This document shows, piece by piece, positions 1 to 11,420 of a DNA stretch of 64,000 nt. The notes beneath the pieces were generated by a model that was not told where the DNA came from, ran no database searches, and worked only from the letters and a program-made list of their open reading frames with translations. The position numbers were made by a program, and so were the translations under genes. Location of the stretch: contig JAITYX010000041.1 of assembly GCA_021018815.1 (NCBI GenBank), positions 62,001-126,000 on the forward strand, read 5' to 3'. This DNA is from Talinum fruticosum (lineage: Eukaryota; Streptophyta; Magnoliopsida; Caryophyllales; Talinaceae). Each line of letters opens with the position of its first letter. Within the stretch, counting starts at the first letter, position 1.

Positions 1-219
1 AATGTGTGAAATTTTGTTTGTGAAACAATTGAGGTTGTTGGTGGTTGCGGTGTAAATTGTTGTGGTTCTACGTGTGTATATTATGTTTGTAGTAAATTAT
101 ACGGGGGTATGAAAAAATTATAAAAAAAAAACAAACCTATGACTATGGTTCTTAGTTAAAAATCGTAATAATATGTCTGGTATAATCTATAACTACGTTT
201 CTTATTTACGAACCATAGC

Positions 220-274
220 AATAGGTCTTGGCCTTAAATTTGGGCCGAAGAGGAGTTTTGGGCCAAGACCTATT
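220..274. repeat. Perfect 14-bp inverted repeat in CACTA end
   Basis: AATAGGTCTTGGCC at 220-233 is exactly inverted as GGCCAAGACCTATT at 261-274, with a 27-base loop. The pairing extends outward imperfectly through the subterminal word (CATAGCA against TACTACGG). Confidence 0.9.
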
Positions 275-351
275 ACTACGGCTTTTAATTAAGAACCGTG
301 ATAATAGGTTGTCTATGACTATGATTGTTCAAATGAATCGTAGTAATAAGT

Positions 352-388
352 CATCTTTTACTATGGTTTTGAGCCGTAGTAAAAGATG
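352..388. repeat. Inverted repeat (15-bp arms) in CACTA end
   Basis: CATCTTTTACTATGG at 352-366 pairs with CCGTAGTAAAAGATG at 374-388 with one mismatch and a 7-base loop. It is another hairpin-capable subterminal unit of the CACTA end. Confidence 0.85.
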
Positions 389-480
389 CACACCTACAAT
401 TACGACCATATACACGATGCCGGATAACCGTAGTTAAAGGTCTTTCGGAACCGTAGTTAAAAGTGATTCCTGTAATAGTG

Positions 481-679
481 TACTCTCCACATAAGTATAC
501 AACACAATAACAATTGCACGTAGGACTTTCAAAGAATGATATGTAGATACAAGATTTTTTTACTAAGTTTAATTAATTTTTTATAAGATAAAAAACACAA
601 TATATCATGATGTTTTAAAACATCAAATGCATCATAGATACAGAAATCTAGGGCCAGCTTTAGTACTAGTAGTTAAAGC
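481..679. other. Unassigned AT-rich sequence
   Basis: Between the CACTA terminus and the RNase H relic I see no coding potential, repeat structure or RNA gene. It is AT-rich, with poly-A/T tracts near 550-600. Confidence 0.6.
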
Positions 680-915
680 TAATGTTATGCATAATGGACT
701 GCGAGCAGCAATTCAAGCACGCTTTAGGTCACTAGTTATTGAAGGGGATAATTAAGTTATCATCAAGGCACTACGTGGAGAAATGTAGACTCCCAGGAAA
801 TTCGGACACTCATTCGGGATGTTCACGGCTAACTCAGAAGTTGTAGCCAAGTTCTTATTAGTCATCAATACCGTGAGGGTAATAGAGCTACAGATTAGAT
901 TGCAAAATTTGGCCT
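680..915 (+). pseudogene. Decayed RNase H-like domain (RVT_3 type)
   Basis: Conceptual translation over two frames gives the order of a plant RNase H-like domain as found at the end of LINEs and LINE-derived genes. It reads an alanine-rich helix, then VIEGDN with the catalytic-type Asp, then a segment like IRTLIRDVHG, then REGNRATD and IAKFG, matching the conserved H..REGN..AD.LA C-terminal block. At least four in-frame stops and one frameshift near 790 break it. No other LINE domain is recognisable next to it, so it may be a truncated LINE 3' end or a relic of a cellular RNase H-like gene. No intact start is present and it is not functional. Confidence 0.65.
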
Positions 916-920
916 TTGTA

Positions 921-2311
921 TTTACCATTCTATTTTTTAGGATTCTTTTCCTTCTTCTTCTTTCCTCTCCATTTTAATGGAGGACAACTTAGTTAGAACC
1001 CTTTGAGAAGGGCTACATGCTAGTTAGTGTACTTATCCTTTTTCAAAAATATTTTACCGCGGCTTGCCAAATGGAAAATGTTTGACAAGTGTTCAAGAAA
1101 AATAGGGGGCAAATAGGTCATTTTTTTGTTTAATTTATTCGTCATAGGTATACCAAAGTTAAATGATTATAAAAATAAAAAGGGGTAAATTTAAACCAAA
1201 ATATAAATTGAGGATTAAATTAATGAATGTCACATACCTGAAAGGGAAAGAGTGCAAAATATTCATTTTGTACTCGTATTATTAAGGAAGGAAGAAATTA
1301 CAAGGATAACTAGTTTGTACAAGATACTTTACATTTCCCTCGTTCAAGTATATGACATTAATGAATTCAACTCCCATATATTTGGTTTAATGTTGCCCTC
1401 TTGACCATTGTTGCTACTTTATCTTAACACCCAATTACATTGACTAGTTTGTGGGTCATTGACGTGACGTGACATATAAGGACAAGATAAAAAAATGTGA
1501 TAAAAGGTGTTGTAAATACCCTCGTTGAGAATGCTTTACATATTTTTACCAAGTAAAGGAGGTGGGTGAAAATTTTACCTAATATCTAATCTATCTAATA
1601 TTTTGACTAAGTAAATGAGGTCTAGTTCTGACTTTTGATTAATTGCTTTATTTGATTTTTCGCCTAAATTTATTTGCAAATTGGAGGTAATAGTAAAATT
1701 TGAAATTACAAACATGGTTTCCAAGACAACAAAACTAGGCAATCATACAAAAGTTTTATATTTTTTTATTAAAATCATTTAAAAATTAGGCAATCTTAGT
1801 TTAATTCCACCTTACTATACTTTCATTCCCTACCTTCATAAATCACATATAAAACTTTGTAATGAATTAACCATTTCCATGAACATAGGTGAATCTGAAA
1901 CCTTAAGATCGTATCGTGTTCTATGCCAAGCTATAGAAACCATAACTATTACATTTGGAAGACGTAAAGGACAAGCATAATCAGTTCTAAACTCATATGA
2001 ACGTTGGATTCTTTAGCTTAAGACTCGATCTTCAAGCCCAAGACAATTGGAAATTTTGAACAACCTAGCATTGTAATTAATGACACCCCTCCCCCAAAAC
2101 CAAAAACAGGAGTGATCTACATCAGAATATGAAACTTTACTCATAAAACAAGCATATAGGACCCAACGTCTAGAATACGTTGGCTGGCTTGAGGACAACA
2201 CACTTTAAAAAAGGGATATGCACTTACCTAGCAGTGGACATCAAACAATAGTTAATATGCCACTACATCCTCTATGATCAAACTTAATTAATTGCTTCAA
2301 GAGTAACTTTT
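921..2311. other. Unassigned sequence left of SIRE element 1
   Basis: About 1.4 kb of AT-rich DNA. A 62-codon minus-strand ORF (2013-2201) has no family I recognise. The minus-strand text has weak exon-like features, for example CTAG/GTAAGT near 2230, so a decayed host-gene segment is possible. I cannot support a call. Confidence 0.5.
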
Positions 2312-2973
2312 TGAAGATTCGAGAATAACTCTCTATCTCTCTATTATTTTGATTTGAAGTCATTCTAAGTGTTTAAGAAGTTTATCTTTAAGTTTTCAAT
2401 ACTGTGTGACCTACTTAAAAGCATCTCTTGAGTAGAACACACTTTACTTGGGTTTTTACTTTTAAGATTATATTTTCCGAGTTGTAAAGAGAAAAGTCTT
2501 GTTACTACTTTTACATTTTCAATTCTCTATAAAGTCCCTTGACTTGACTGAGCTGTAAGGGTTTACTAAGCTATGTTGTCCCTAACTGTAAAGGTCATCA
2601 AGGTTAGAAAGCACTAGAATAACTGTAAAGGTCATCTCGGTTAGAAAGTACTACAACGGATAAGGTAACTTCGTGTATAGGAAAATGTTGTAATTGAATT
2701 GTCTAAGGGAGCAATTTTATAAGAGTCGGTTCTTATATTTTGTGGATTCAAAATAGCGAATTTGACTTAGTACTTGGATAAGCATTGTCTGTGGTTTTCT
2801 ACCCTAGCGGGGTTTCCATATATAGTATGTATTCTGCATTTCGAGTCCAATCTAGACTCGGAATAGTTTTCTAAGTCCTTACTTTGCAAAATCATTAATT
2901 CCGAAAAAAATTCTTCAATAACCCTATTCACCGCCCTCTAGGGTAACCTAACCTCTCCAAGAGCGAACATTTA
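2312..2973 (+). repeat. 5' LTR of SIRE element 1 (internally deleted)
   Basis: It aligns to the 3' LTR at both ends. It lacks about 0.8 kb corresponding to roughly 12040-12850 of the 3' LTR, including the TATA box. The junction lies near 2450-2465, where GGGTTTTTACTT passes directly into TTAAGATTATATTTTCCGAG. The terminal CTTCA has mutated to ATTTA. Confidence 0.88.
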
Positions 2974-2990
2974 ATTAGTATCGAGCCTAG
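2974..2990 (+). promoter_or_regulatory. Degenerate primer-binding site, element 1
   Basis: TAGTATCGAGCC at 2976-2987 lies just after the 5' LTR in the place of the plant initiator-Met tRNA PBS, TGGTATCAGAGC. It has several mismatches and is probably unusable. Confidence 0.75.
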
Positions 2991-3039
2991 CCTTTCAAAA
3001 GCATATAACAAATTCAAGGTCTAAAGATCGGATAACTCC

Positions 3040-4800
3040 TAACTATGGAGAGTTCAATGAAAGAAGATCTTTCACCGGACCACCCAAGTTCAAGGGATCA
3101 AACTTCGCACATTAAAAGAAGATCATGGAATGCGTCATCCAGGATTATGATGAGGCCTGGGCATCATACGCAATGGCAATAATACTCCCATGAAGACAGA
3201 AGGAGCACATGTTGTGCCTAAAGTGATGAATTCACACATGAGAAAAACGAGAACTACAGAAAGAACTTCAAGGCAATGAACACACCGATGTGTGCAATTG
3301 GTAGCAGAATACAACAAAGTATCTCGCTTGTGAAACAACCAAAGAAGTGTGGGATACATTGGTCATTACATATGAAGGAACCAGCCAAGTGACATAGGCT
3401 AAGATCAGTTAGTATCTTCACAAGTATGAGTTGTTCAAAATGGAGCCCGATGAGAACATAACTCGGATGTACATTCACTTCACTAGGATTGTTAACAATC
3501 TTGAATCTCTTGGAAAGAAAATGTCTCATGAAAAAGTCTTCAGAAAGATAATGAGGAGTTTACCTAAGAGAAGATGGGATCCTAAGGTGACAGCCATGAA
3601 GGAAGCCGAGCACTTGTCTCAACTCGAGGCCAAAATAGCTCATTTGGAAGTTACTTACCCATGAGTTGCATTTAGAAGAAGAGGAAGTTGAGGTCAGCAC
3701 CAAAAGAAACATTGCTCTAAAGGCCTTAGAAGAAAGATGTCCAAGTCTAAGCTCCTCAAATTCTCAAGAAGACCCCATGGCACTTCTAGCCCGAGGCATC
3801 AAGAAAATGATGAAATATAGAAAGTGGCGGAACAAGCCTAAGTAGGAGTTCTACAAGAAAGACAAGAAAGGTAAATTCTCATCCTCTTCAAATTTGCCTT
3901 TAACTAACAACTCGACTTTGTTTTAGTGTCGCAAGCAAGGAGCACATAGTCAAAGATTGTCCAAAGAGAAAGAAGGACAGAAAGAAGAAAAAGGCTATGG
4001 TCGTTACTTGGAGCGATGATGAATCGGAAGAACATGACGACACCGATGATGAATCAAAGTGTCTAATGGCTCTTTTGGACTCGAGAGGTTGGATATGAGT
4101 CGGACAACGATACATCGGATGTTGAGGAGACAAATTCTCGGGAGGTAATCAACTACTTCCTTAAGTATTCCATGCTTGATCTTGCTAGATACATTTTTAC
4201 ATTGGAAGAAATGTCCAATTTTAAATCTTATGAATTCGAAAAGAAACTGGGCTCTCTTAATGCTGAGAACAACATGTTGAAAAATGATTTAGAAAACTTG
4301 AGACAAAATCTGAAAGTACTTGAGACTAGTACTTAAGATAATGAGACCGAGTCCGAGTGCCTCGTAACAGAGAATGACCAATTGAAGAAAAAGCTCAATA
4401 AGTCTCAAGAGTTGGTTTTAAAACTCACTCAAGGTCGAAAAACCATGATTTATTGCTTGGTTCTAAGTGTGTCTCATTTTAAAAAGAAGGTCTTGGATAT
4501 AATGTCTGAAGAGGAAGATAATTCCTATAACAACCTTTTCAAAACCGACTCAAGAACTATTAAGTTCGGGAAGGCTGAGCATGGTCTCATTCATTCACAA
4601 AGAAAAGGGACTGAGTCCGGACTAGTTTTCATAAAAAGTCTTCTCAACCTATTTACAAAAAGAAAAGTTTTCAAACAAAAGAGACACAAAGTCATTTCTC
4701 AAGAAAGAAGACTTAGAATCATAACAAAGCCAAAATTATTCCTCATAAATGGACCACTCGTAAAAATTGTTACTAGGTTTGTAAGAGGAAGTGAGAAGGG
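3040..4800 (+). pseudogene. gag of SIRE element 1 (broken)
   Basis: The coat-protein gene of the element, readable in pieces. The segment around 3330-3660 contains KEVWDTLV, then KMEPDENITRM, then LPKRRWDPKVTA, matching the gag of elements 2 and 3 in this window. A CCHC knuckle region lies near 3925-3975 (HIVKDCPKRK readable only after a frameshift), followed by an acidic stretch and a lysine-rich coiled tail up to about 4800. Multiple stops and frameshifts prevent translation as one protein. The longest open piece is 140 codons at 4382-4804. The assignment is by direct comparison with the better preserved copies at 28000-29810 and 37440-39024. Confidence 0.82.
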
Positions 4801-4829
4801 TTAGTTTGTTTTTCTTTTGTAGGTTACTC

Positions 4830-6110
4830 GGAAATGAAAGGGTCATTGGTACCTAGACAAGGGATGTTCACATCATATGTTTGGAGACTCAAGACTCTTC
4901 TCGGAATTACAAGAGATAAAAGGAGGAAAAGTCACATCCGGAGACAACAACAAATGCAAGATAATTGGAATTGGCATAATTGGTCAAGGAGACAACTCAT
5001 TCAATCCAGTTTACCTTGTCAAAGGGCTAAAATACAATCTTCCGAGCATCTCCCAGTTGTGTGACAAAGGACAAGAGGTAAGGTTTACTCGGACCAACCG
5101 CTTCATTTCGATGCAATCACCAAAGAGACAAGGCTCTCGAGTCCGAGGTGAGGTAACACCTACACTATTCCTCTTTCAGATTCTACTTAAGATTTATCAT
5201 ATTTAAAAGCATCTTTGAATGATGATTCATGGACATGGCATCGTAGACTAGGCCACATAAGCATCCATACTATCAAGAAACTTGCATCTCATGGATTAGT
5301 TTGGGGTTTGCGTAATCTGTCTTTTTAAGAAAGAGAAAATTCGTGCACAAAATGAAAACAAGTCAAATCATCTTTTAAGCCACTCAAGATAATATCCATA
5401 TCCAAAGTACTTTACTCACGCTTTGAACATGTTATGAAATTCTTATCAAAAACTTAGGAGATAAATCATATGTGCTAGTTACTTGTTGATTATTACTCAC
5501 GATTTACTCGGGTGTGCTTTCTAAAGAACAAAAATGAAGCATTCAAAGAGTTCACTAAGATCTGCAGGAAAATACAAGTGGAGTCCGAGACTCGGATCGG
5601 GAGAATTCAAACCGACAATGGAAGGGAGTTCGATTACTTAGAATTTGCAGACTTTTGTGATAAGAATGGCATATCCCACAACTTCTCGGCACCAAGAACT
5701 CCTCAATAGAATGGAGTAGTGGAGAGAAAGAATAGAACACTTAAAGAAATAGGTATGACAAAGATGATTGAAAATGATCTAAATTACTATTACTCGGGCT
5801 AAGGCAATCAACACAACAAACTACATGCTCAACAAATGCCTCATTCAACCCATTCTAAAGAAGACACCCTATGAGTTTTACAAAGAAAAGAAGCCAAACA
5901 TTTCCTACTTCAACCCATTCGGATGTAAATGCTTTGTGCATAACAATGGTAAGGAATATTTGACAAAATTTGATACTAGGTCGGATAAAGGTATTTTCCT
6001 TTGTTATTCTTCACATAACAAAACCTATAGAATTTTCAACAAGAGAACTAACAAAGTGGAAGAAAGTATCCTATCTTTGATTAAATTGATCATGGCAGGA
6101 TAAGTGAATC
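4830..6110 (+). pseudogene. Protease and integrase region of SIRE element 1 (broken)
   Basis: The protease remnant near 4850-5060 retains GDNNKCKIIGIG but has lost the DSGCSRHM active-site context that survives in element 2. GAG-pre-integrase follows (near 5220-5310, DDSWTWHRRLGHIS). The integrase core shows IGRIQTDNGREFDY, then SAPRTPQ and, after a stop, NGVVERKNRTL, which contribute the second Asp and the Glu of the DDE triad. The later segment 5825-6103 carries LKKTPYEFY and the pre-C-terminal block through KVEES. Numerous stops interrupt it. It would have inserted cDNA into the host chromosome and is now inactive. Confidence 0.83.
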
Positions 6111-6469
6111 TACTTTCTCGGATCTCAAGCTCAACCGAGACGAAGATGACATAGCAGAGGTCGAGCTCGGAATGAACAAAAACAAAGCAACTAAGCTAAC
6201 TCAAAATGAGTCAACTCATGAAGCAGCTCAAACTACTGAAGGTCAAGCTAATCAAGAAGATCAACAAGCTAAACCAAGTGGAAGATTAGAACATTCAACC
6301 AACAAACCTGGTAAATCGGAGGACGAGTAAACCGTTCAAATATGCATCTAGTCACCCACTGAGAATATCATTTCGACAACAACAGTGGGGTAAGAACTCG
6401 TTCTTCTTTATAAAACTTATGTGCATTTTAAGCATTTGGTTCCTTAATTAAACCTACAAATGTACTAGA

Positions 6470-9310
6470 ACCCCTACTTGAATTTGAATGGTTAGAGGCC
6501 ATGCAAGAAGAATTAACTCAATTTTAAAGAAACCAAGTCTCGACTTTGGCCAAATGACCTTTTGACCACGCAATTATAGGAACCAAATGGGTTATCAAGA
6601 ACAAACTATATGAGGGAGTGTTGGTAGTCAGAAATAAAGCCAGATTAGTTGCTCGAGGATATAACTAAAAAGAGGGAATTGGTTGTGGGGAAACCTTTGC
6701 ATCTGTTGCTAGGATTGAGGCAATCAGAATTGTGTTAGCATTTGCATCAAGCATTAAAATTAATTAAGCGTTATCAAATGGATGTTAAGTGTGCATTTCT
6801 CAATGGTTAAATTCAAGAAGAAGTTTATGTTGAGCAACCCTCCGGAGTTGAAAACTCTCAATTTTCGAGATCATGTTTTCAAATTGCAAACAACTTTGTA
6901 TGGTCCGAAACAAGCTCCCAAAGCTTGGTATGAAAAACTAAACAGTTTCTTAGTTGAAAATGACTTCAACCAAGGGGAATGACTTTCTTATTATGCATAT
7001 TTATGTTGATTGAAGGTTTTCTCTTGGAGAGTTTAAGTCACCTTAGAGGGGGTGAATAGGGTGATGAGGAAATTAAAACAAATTTAGACAATTTTTGCTA
7101 AGAAATAAATCAACTGTTGAGTCCGAGTCTAAATTGGACTCGAAATGCAAACACTCGGAGATACATGGAATTAAGAGCATTTTCCACTATTTTGAATCCT
7201 CAAAATACAAAGAAGCTGAATCTACCGAATTGCTCCCTTAACCAATTCCTTATAGTGTTTTCCTAGACTTAGAAGTTCCCTTATCTAATCTATTACTTCC
7301 TGACTGAGATAACCTTTACAGATCGGGGACAACTACATTGAGTTAACCCTTACAACTTCGTCAAGGGACCTTACTCGGAAAGTAAGAGAAGTATGTAACC
7401 GATTACAAGACTTTACTACTCAAAAAATATTAAGTACGAGACTTGAAGTTGTAAGTAGAAGATTGAGTGAGTAATGCACTAAGTGAATTAGGCGAGTGTA
7501 TTGATCAATAGTTTCAGCAAATCTTCAAGTCTTGTGAAGTGGCTTCTATTTATAAATGTCCAAGCGAGTAGCCGTTGAGTCCGATTTCTGGACTTAAGTC
7601 TTTACTAGCCGTTCTAAGGGCTTTTCCGAGTCACTCGAAAAGATCCGTTTAAGTGTGAACATTGTGTAATGGTTATTTGCTCCAAAAGGTGTTTCAATCA
7701 ATTACTGTAGTCTGAAAAGCAAGATGGACACCACCGTTGAGCCTAACGTTGGAGTTTTCTAGTTTTGAAAACAGACAACCACTGACATGGTATCCGAGTT
7801 TTGTCCATAATTGGCTAAAGCTGTTTGCTGGTGTTTAATAGCTAGAAGCCGATTGCTTTTGAAAAAATAGATTAGTTTTGTTTGAATAACCTACAAAAGC
7901 AAACCACATTGGTTGTCAAAGTATAAAATACTTTGGTCTAAGGTTAGGCAAAGATATTAATTAAATTTGATTAAATAAGAGCATAATTATCTTGGGCCTA
8001 GAAAAGTGGAATATTCCGAGTCTAATATCAAATAGGTTCAAACTCAGCTCGGAGAAAATGAACTTGATCTATCAAATAATCATCTAAGAAATAAACTAAC
8101 TTAGAGGACTCGAATTAACACTGTAATTCAGTTTACTTTAGTAAGCATAGTCGATATTAAGAAAACATGCGTTAAGAAAATTATTTGATCATGCGATGAT
8201 TCTAAGTACATTCCGAGTAGGTTAGAATATCTCAGTAGAGAAGATATAAAACAAAGTGTTATCATCACTCAAAACAGTGATGAAAACTTAGATATGAGTT
8301 TTTATGTAGCTTAGAATGACTAGTAATCAAAACTTAAGATAAAACAAAGTGTTAGTTCTGAGTCTTTCATAAAATAGTTAGAGTTAAGATCCGAGTCTTC
8401 ATTGATGACATTATCTTAGGAGCTACTAACGAAACTCTCGCCAAGCGTTTTCGAGTTGATGAGATAGGAGTTCCAAATGAGCATGATGGGAGAACTCAAT
8501 TTCTTCCTTGGACTGAAAATCAAACAAGTGAAAAATGGCATTTATGTTCATCAATCAAAATACACCAAGGAGCTATTGAAAAAGTAGAAGCTACAAGATG
8601 TGAAGCATGCTGCAACAACACCTATGAGTAACAATACTAAACTAGACTCGGATGAGAAAGGTAAAGTTATAGATCGAAACTCTACGGAGGTATGATTGGA
8701 TCTCTACTTTATCTAACATCTAGTAGGCCACATATCATGTTTTAGTGTCTGTCTCGTGTATAAGATTTCAAGCTACCCAAAAGGAATCACACCTCACTGC
8801 GGTGAAGAGAATTTTTGGATATCTTGCAAGGACTCAAATACTCGGTCTTTGGTATTCAAAAGACTTAGATCTAACTCTCACTGGATACTCAAATGCCGAC
8901 CATAGATACAAAGTCGATAGAAAGAGCACCTCAGGAGCATGTCAATTTTTAGGTATAATCAAAGTGTCATCACATAGAAAGAACTGGATTCTTGATAATG
9001 TTGATAGAAAGAACAACTGAGGGAGAGTACATAACAGTTGGACCTTGCTATGCTCGGATTCTATGGATCAAATAACACTTGAAGAACCTTGAACTATCAG
9101 TCAAATCTATCCCAATCAAGTGTGATAATTAAAGTGCCATCAACATTATCAAGAATCCAGTTCAGCATTAAAAAACAAAGCACATTAAGGTCGGGTATAA
9201 TTTTCTGAAAAACCACTCTAAGAAAGGTGATATTAAACTCGAGTTTATTCCTACCAAATTTTAATTAGTTGATATTTTAACACAATCGAGTGAAAATTAA
9301 TTTTGCTTTA
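6470..9310 (+). pseudogene. RT-RNase H of SIRE element 1, split by a solo LTR
   Basis: RT motifs run from NKWVIKNKL-like text near 6585, through QMDVKCAFLNG (6775-6810) and LYGPKQAPKAWYEKL (6898-6945), to the catalytic YVDD. The LTR at 7011-8402 separates the first from the second Asp codon. RT resumes at 8403 with DDIILGA and SMMGELNFFLGLKIKQ. RNase H follows at about 8745-9310: a GYSNAD block near 8883 and the terminal LADIFT-like segment near 9265-9290. Stops are frequent. The family role is reverse transcription of element RNA and removal of the RNA strand. This copy cannot do either. Confidence 0.86.
7011..8402 (-). mobile_element. Solo LTR of the SIRE family inside element 1 RT
   Basis: It reads TGAAGG at the left and GAGTCTTCA at the right on the + strand, the reverse complement of the family LTR. 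It is bracketed by a perfect 5-bp duplication TTGAT (7006-7010 and 8403-8407). No internal region is present, so it formed by LTR-LTR recombination of a full insertion. A TATA box in minus orientation (TATTTATA, 7547-7554) is kept. It sits exactly in the YVDD codons of the host RT. Confidence 0.93.
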
Positions 9311-9950
9311 TTAGGAATTAACTTGGCATGATGATTACATGATTACATTGTTGATTGCATAATTATTTGAGTATTTATGAGTTTGATTGTCTACTACACG
9401 CTATGAGTGAATAACAAGTGGGTCATTTGAACCAAAATGAAGCTAAGCTATATGTTATTGGGTTTCGAGTATGTTCTCGATCACTCATACACATTACTGA
9501 GTCGGACTCGGTTTATGATAATAATTGACATCAAAATTCTGAGATCATCTCTAAATCAACAAGGAATCTTGGAAATGTTTTAGAAAATTTCTTTCTCTTT
9601 CTTTCACACAAACGGTCGGAAAACTAGTCGTTAGAAGGAAGCAGTTTCTAGGATACAACCGTTGCTCACTAAAACATCAAACGATCTGCTAGCCATTACT
9701 CCGAGAGATGAGTTAGAAAGGATTTCATTCTATGAGAGCTATTGTTCTATAAATAGCATCTATCGATCCTTATTCATTCACTTTGCTATATCTTGCTCTT
9801 TCTATCACCTCTCCCTCGAACTCGAAATCCTTGCTCAAGTTCTCTCATATTTCGGACTCTCAACTTTCTAGTCTCTCTCTCCCTCTCCTCGTTCACTTTC
9901 CTACTCCTTCACCTTCTCTAACCAAATTTCTTTCTCTTTCTCTCGAAAAA
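9311..9950 (+). other. Spacer between pol and ORF3, element 1
   Basis: Untranslated part of the element. It includes a TATA-like ATAAATAGC near 9760 and a CT-rich run just before the ORF3 start. The equivalent spacers occur at 32997-33630 and 22761-23395. It may hold an internal promoter or splice acceptor for ORF3, but that is inference. Confidence 0.6.
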
Positions 9951-11420
9951 ATGCCTAAGAGAGGAAATCTAGCTGAAAGAGGTTTAGCCACAAAAAGGCT
10001 AAAGCAATAGTCTTTGATGACCAAAAACTTATTATTGTTGAGTACTAATTCATCGAAGAAAAATTCTTCACATACACAAAACCCTCGTGGATCAAGCCTA
10101 TCCGCCACACGGATACATACAAGTATTTGTGTTTATGTGATTATATCTATCCTAAACTCATCACGGAGTTCTACACAAACATAGTGATGAGAGACAATGT
10201 TGTCTCTTGTCCGGTTCAAGGGAAAACTATTTGCATTAATTTCTCTCTGCTTCATAAGCTCTTTGATGTTCATACTCTCTTCCCGAACTCAAACCTAATT
10301 CCTTTCAATGAAATTGTTGATGATTTGTTTGACAAGTATGCCAAAGAGGTTCCTAAGTCCATCAAGAACTTTTACGTGACTCGGATGAGTTATGAAGCTA
10401 GACTTCTCTGCTTCATTTTGATGAGAATTGTGTTCTCTTTCCATCCCTTCAAAGAGAACCCCAACAGTAAAGTTCTCAAGGTTCTCTATGACATTCTCGA
10501 AGGGTATGAGGTTGATCTCTTCCCTTTCATTCTAGAACATATAGCTTCTATTCACCGGATCAGAAAAAGCCCCATCTTCCTTTTGGTGCTTTACTTTTTG
10601 CTTTCTTTGCTTACTTTAAGGTGGATCATCTAAATGATCCATACAAATTTTGTAGCCAGCTGTTTGCATAGGCAGAAATGATCCACCCCCTCCTCCGCCT
10701 CATACTCAAAAAAGTTCTAAGACACCTGTTCTCATTGTTGAACTATCCTTTTCTCAGCCTGCCCCTTCCACATACTTACTTCGAAGGTGGCTTCTCAATT
10801 TGTTACTCTTAGCAAAGAGTTACAATCAACTCTTGCGAATTTCCAAGCTTTTATGGCCACTTTAACTCAACTTCAAAGCTAGGCTCGGAGGCGGATCGAT
10901 TAGAGTCAACCCCGGTCAACGAGCTGAAAGATGTCATCAAGTAGCAGTAGTACCAGATCTGCCGTCTTCAAGAGCGCAGATCAAAGGCTGCTGAGGACTC
11001 CCACTCTTAAAAAAAAATCATCCTCAAAGTCCTCCAGCTCTTCGACTCTTGAGTTAGAAGGAGAAGAAAATGAGGAAGAAGAAGAAGAAGAAGAAGAAGA
11101 AGAAGAAGAAGAAGAAGAGATTGGAGCGAGGCCAAGTTGAAGGTGAAGGGGACAAGGAAGCTAAGGTCATTTCCTAATAATATACTAAGTTTACCTCGAA
11201 GAAGTTGGGGATGTTAGTCAATCCTAGGCTCAACCCGCACAACCATATCAAGTCGAAGAGGTTGAGGGCTCAAACGAGGAGATAGAGGAAATACAACCCC
11301 TGGTGTATAGGTCCGCAACTCCAGTCCAAAACTTACCTTTGCTTCTACCACATCTTCCTTGCCCAGCAGCTTCCACTCGAGGCTATCGTCGTAGATGAAG
11401 AGGCCCTTGTTCATCCTCCT
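9951..11420 (+). pseudogene. ORF3 downstream of pol, SIRE element 1
   Basis: It begins MPKRGN, exactly as in the other two copies, so this ATG is taken as the start. The best preserved part (10127-10633) reads YIYPKLITEFYTNIV, then KTICINFSLLHKLF, then KENPNSK and LYDILEGYEVDLFPFI. This pattern resembles the putative plant transposon protein domain (Transposase_32-like) seen in ORFs next to plant retroelements. Its position matches the env-like ORF of SIRE elements, but I see no signal peptide or convincing membrane anchor. The C-terminus is Ser-rich, then poly-Glu from a GAA repeat. At least one stop lies early (near 10009) and more follow. Function unknown. Confidence 0.7.
11075..11116 (+). 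repeat. (GAA)14 microsatellite in ORF3
   Basis: An uninterrupted run of GAA triplets in the reading frame of ORF3, encoding poly-glutamate. Copies 2 and 3 have only a short acidic stretch here. Confidence 0.95.

Larger units (their letters stand above)
1..480. mobile_element. CACTA (En/Spm) transposon, 3' terminal part
   Basis: The stretch is packed with copies of a subterminal word resembling CCGTAGTAATAGGT in both orientations, which fold on each other as short hairpins. It stops with TGTAATAGTG at 471-480, which matches the TAGTG end expected of CACTA elements. Beyond 480 this motif disappears. The other end of the element lies outside the window and no transposase is visible. A 3-bp target duplication (TAC at 481-483) cannot be checked without the left end. 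The family assignment rests on the terminal word and on known CACTA subterminal architecture. Confidence 0.72.
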
